Shown one piece after another: positions 63,314-64,000 of a DNA stretch of 64,000 nt; position 1 is the first letter of the stretch; each line of letters opens with the position of its first letter. Origin of the DNA: Romboutsia faecis (GTDB lineage: Bacteria > Bacillota > Clostridia > Peptostreptococcales > Peptostreptococcaceae). A program made the position numbers and the translations under genes. The notes beneath the pieces are model-generated. The model saw only the letters and a list, made by a program, of their open reading frames with translations. It searched no databases and had not been told where the DNA came from. Location of the stretch: assembly GCF_014323405.1 (NCBI RefSeq), contig NZ_JACRWE010000008.1, positions 1-64,000 of the forward strand, given 5' to 3'.

Positions 63314-64000
63314 ATGCCAACGAGTGAAAAAGAAGTTGCGACAGTATTAGAAAAACTAGAATCTTTAAACTTAAAAAACTTAGATACATCTACACTATTG
63401 GATAAATTTATTAATTGGTCTATAGATAGCGGTGTAAGATTAATAGTTGGATTATTGATTATATCAATAGGTTTTAAGATAATAAAAAAGGTTGTTAACA
63501 AATTTGAGCATTTCTTGGAGAAAAGAGATGTAGATGTTACATTAAGAAGATTTTTAAAATCTTTCTCAATAGGTGGATTAAAAGCTATATTAGTGTTACT
63601 AGTAGTTACGCTTATATGGGATGTTAAGCTTACAGGACTTGTTGCTTTATTTACTTCAGCCGGGGTTGCAATAGGTCTTGCACTTCAAGGAAGTCTATCC
63701 AACTTTGCAGGAGGTTTTATAATTCTTTTACTAAGACCATTTAAAGTGGGGGATTATATACAAGCTGCTGGATATGAAGGCACTGTCGAGCAAATTGGTG
63801 TATTTTACACCCATTTACTTACTATAGATAATAAGGTAGCATTAATACCAAATGGGACATTATCAAATAATAGCTTGATAAACTTCTCAGCTAAAGAAAA
63901 TAGAAGAGTTGATTTAATATTTAATGTAAGTTATGAGAACAATGTAATTCATGTTAGAGAAGTATTAAAAGAAATAATCGATAATCATCCTTTAATATCA
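63314..64000 (+). CDS. mscS: MscS-family mechanosensitive channel (3' truncated by window edge)
   Basis: The first 229 codons are in the window, without a stop. There are about three membrane helices; the pore-lining helix is VGVAIG-type (TSAGVAIGLALQGSLSNFAGGFIILLLRPFKVGDYI), followed by the beta domain (GYEGTVEQIGVFYTHLLTIDNKVALIPNGTLSNNSLINFS). It opens under membrane tension during osmotic downshock. AAGGAGGA lies 5-6 bases before the ATG. The C-terminus lies outside the window. Confidence 0.94.
   Translation, partial: MPTSEKEVATVLEKLESLNLKNLDTSTLLDKFINWSIDSGVRLIVGLLIISIGFKIIKKVVNKFEHFLEKRDVDVTLRRFLKSFSIGGLKAILVLLVVTLIWDVKLTGLVALFTSAGVAIGLALQGSLSNFAGGFIILLLRPFKVGDYIQAAGYEGTVEQIGVFYTHLLTIDNKVALIPNGTLSNNSLINFSAKENRRVDLIFNVSYENNVIHVREVLKEIIDNHPLIS

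Overview
The window is AT-rich, gene-dense DNA from a spore-forming, anaerobic Firmicute. The most likely family is Peptostreptococcaceae (Clostridioides / Paraclostridium / Paeniclostridium / Romboutsia type); the genus cannot be fixed from sequence alone. The basis is very low GC, strong AGGAGG-type ribosome sites, rubredoxin-first rubrerythrins, cysteine-rich spore-coat-like proteins, Eut microcompartment genes, PyrR attenuation and an archaeal-type ornithine cyclodeaminase relative.

Layout. 1-7.7 kb: the tail of one rubrerythrin and a near-identical complete copy flank a Bcp peroxiredoxin and a metallo-beta-lactamase lipoprotein; then a sialate-mutarotase-like Kelch protein, a stress-type SDR, a polysaccharide deacetylase lipoprotein and the exoribonuclease YhaM. 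7.9-11.9 kb looks accessory: a deaminase-domain protein, initiator tRNA-Met, a pentapeptide-repeat protein and a phage-type family-B DNA polymerase. 12-19.4 kb: ABC exporter, LOR/SDH protein, GH25-LysM lysozyme, BFD-like protein, and codBA behind a PyrR-type attenuator. 19.5-22.8 kb: candidate spore-surface cluster (two Cys-rich paralogues, a third Cys-rich protein and a divergent unknown). 22.9-32.5 kb: M20 amidohydrolase, paired FAD oxidoreductases, marR-MATE operon, a zinc-ribbon microprotein, an ABC transporter whose permease is fused to a CPBP protease, and another Cys-rich protein.

32.7-46.3 kb: YtrABC-like operon, class V aminotransferase, an Agr-like LytTR two-component operon with YhfC and a DUF3887 lipoprotein, FtsH, a second MATE pump, a flavodoxin and a patatin. 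46.4-55.4 kb: GH13 and GH3 glucosidases, each divergent from its own AraC regulator, with a frameshifted PLP decarboxylase and a GT2-TPR protein between. 55.5-60.2 kb: complete Bce-type peptide-resistance module. 60.3-64 kb: second flavodoxin, an orphan eutS-eutP-eutS locus, a zinc-ribbon unknown, a cold-shock protein and the start of an MscS channel.

The observations most worth checking: (1) three genes (ytrA-like regulator, Agr-like kinase, flavodoxin) have a strong ribosome site exactly 8 nt before an in-frame AUA and no well-placed AUG/GUG/UUG, suggesting AUA initiation; (2) an 18-bp palindrome of the form TAGTTG-N6-CAACTA at the marR-MATE promoter recurs at the second MATE gene 16 kb away, suggesting one MarR protein controls both pumps; (3) a PyrR-binding hairpin with compensatory base changes precedes codBA; (4) an unsecreted deaminase and an orphan phage-like polymerase flank the initiator tRNA.
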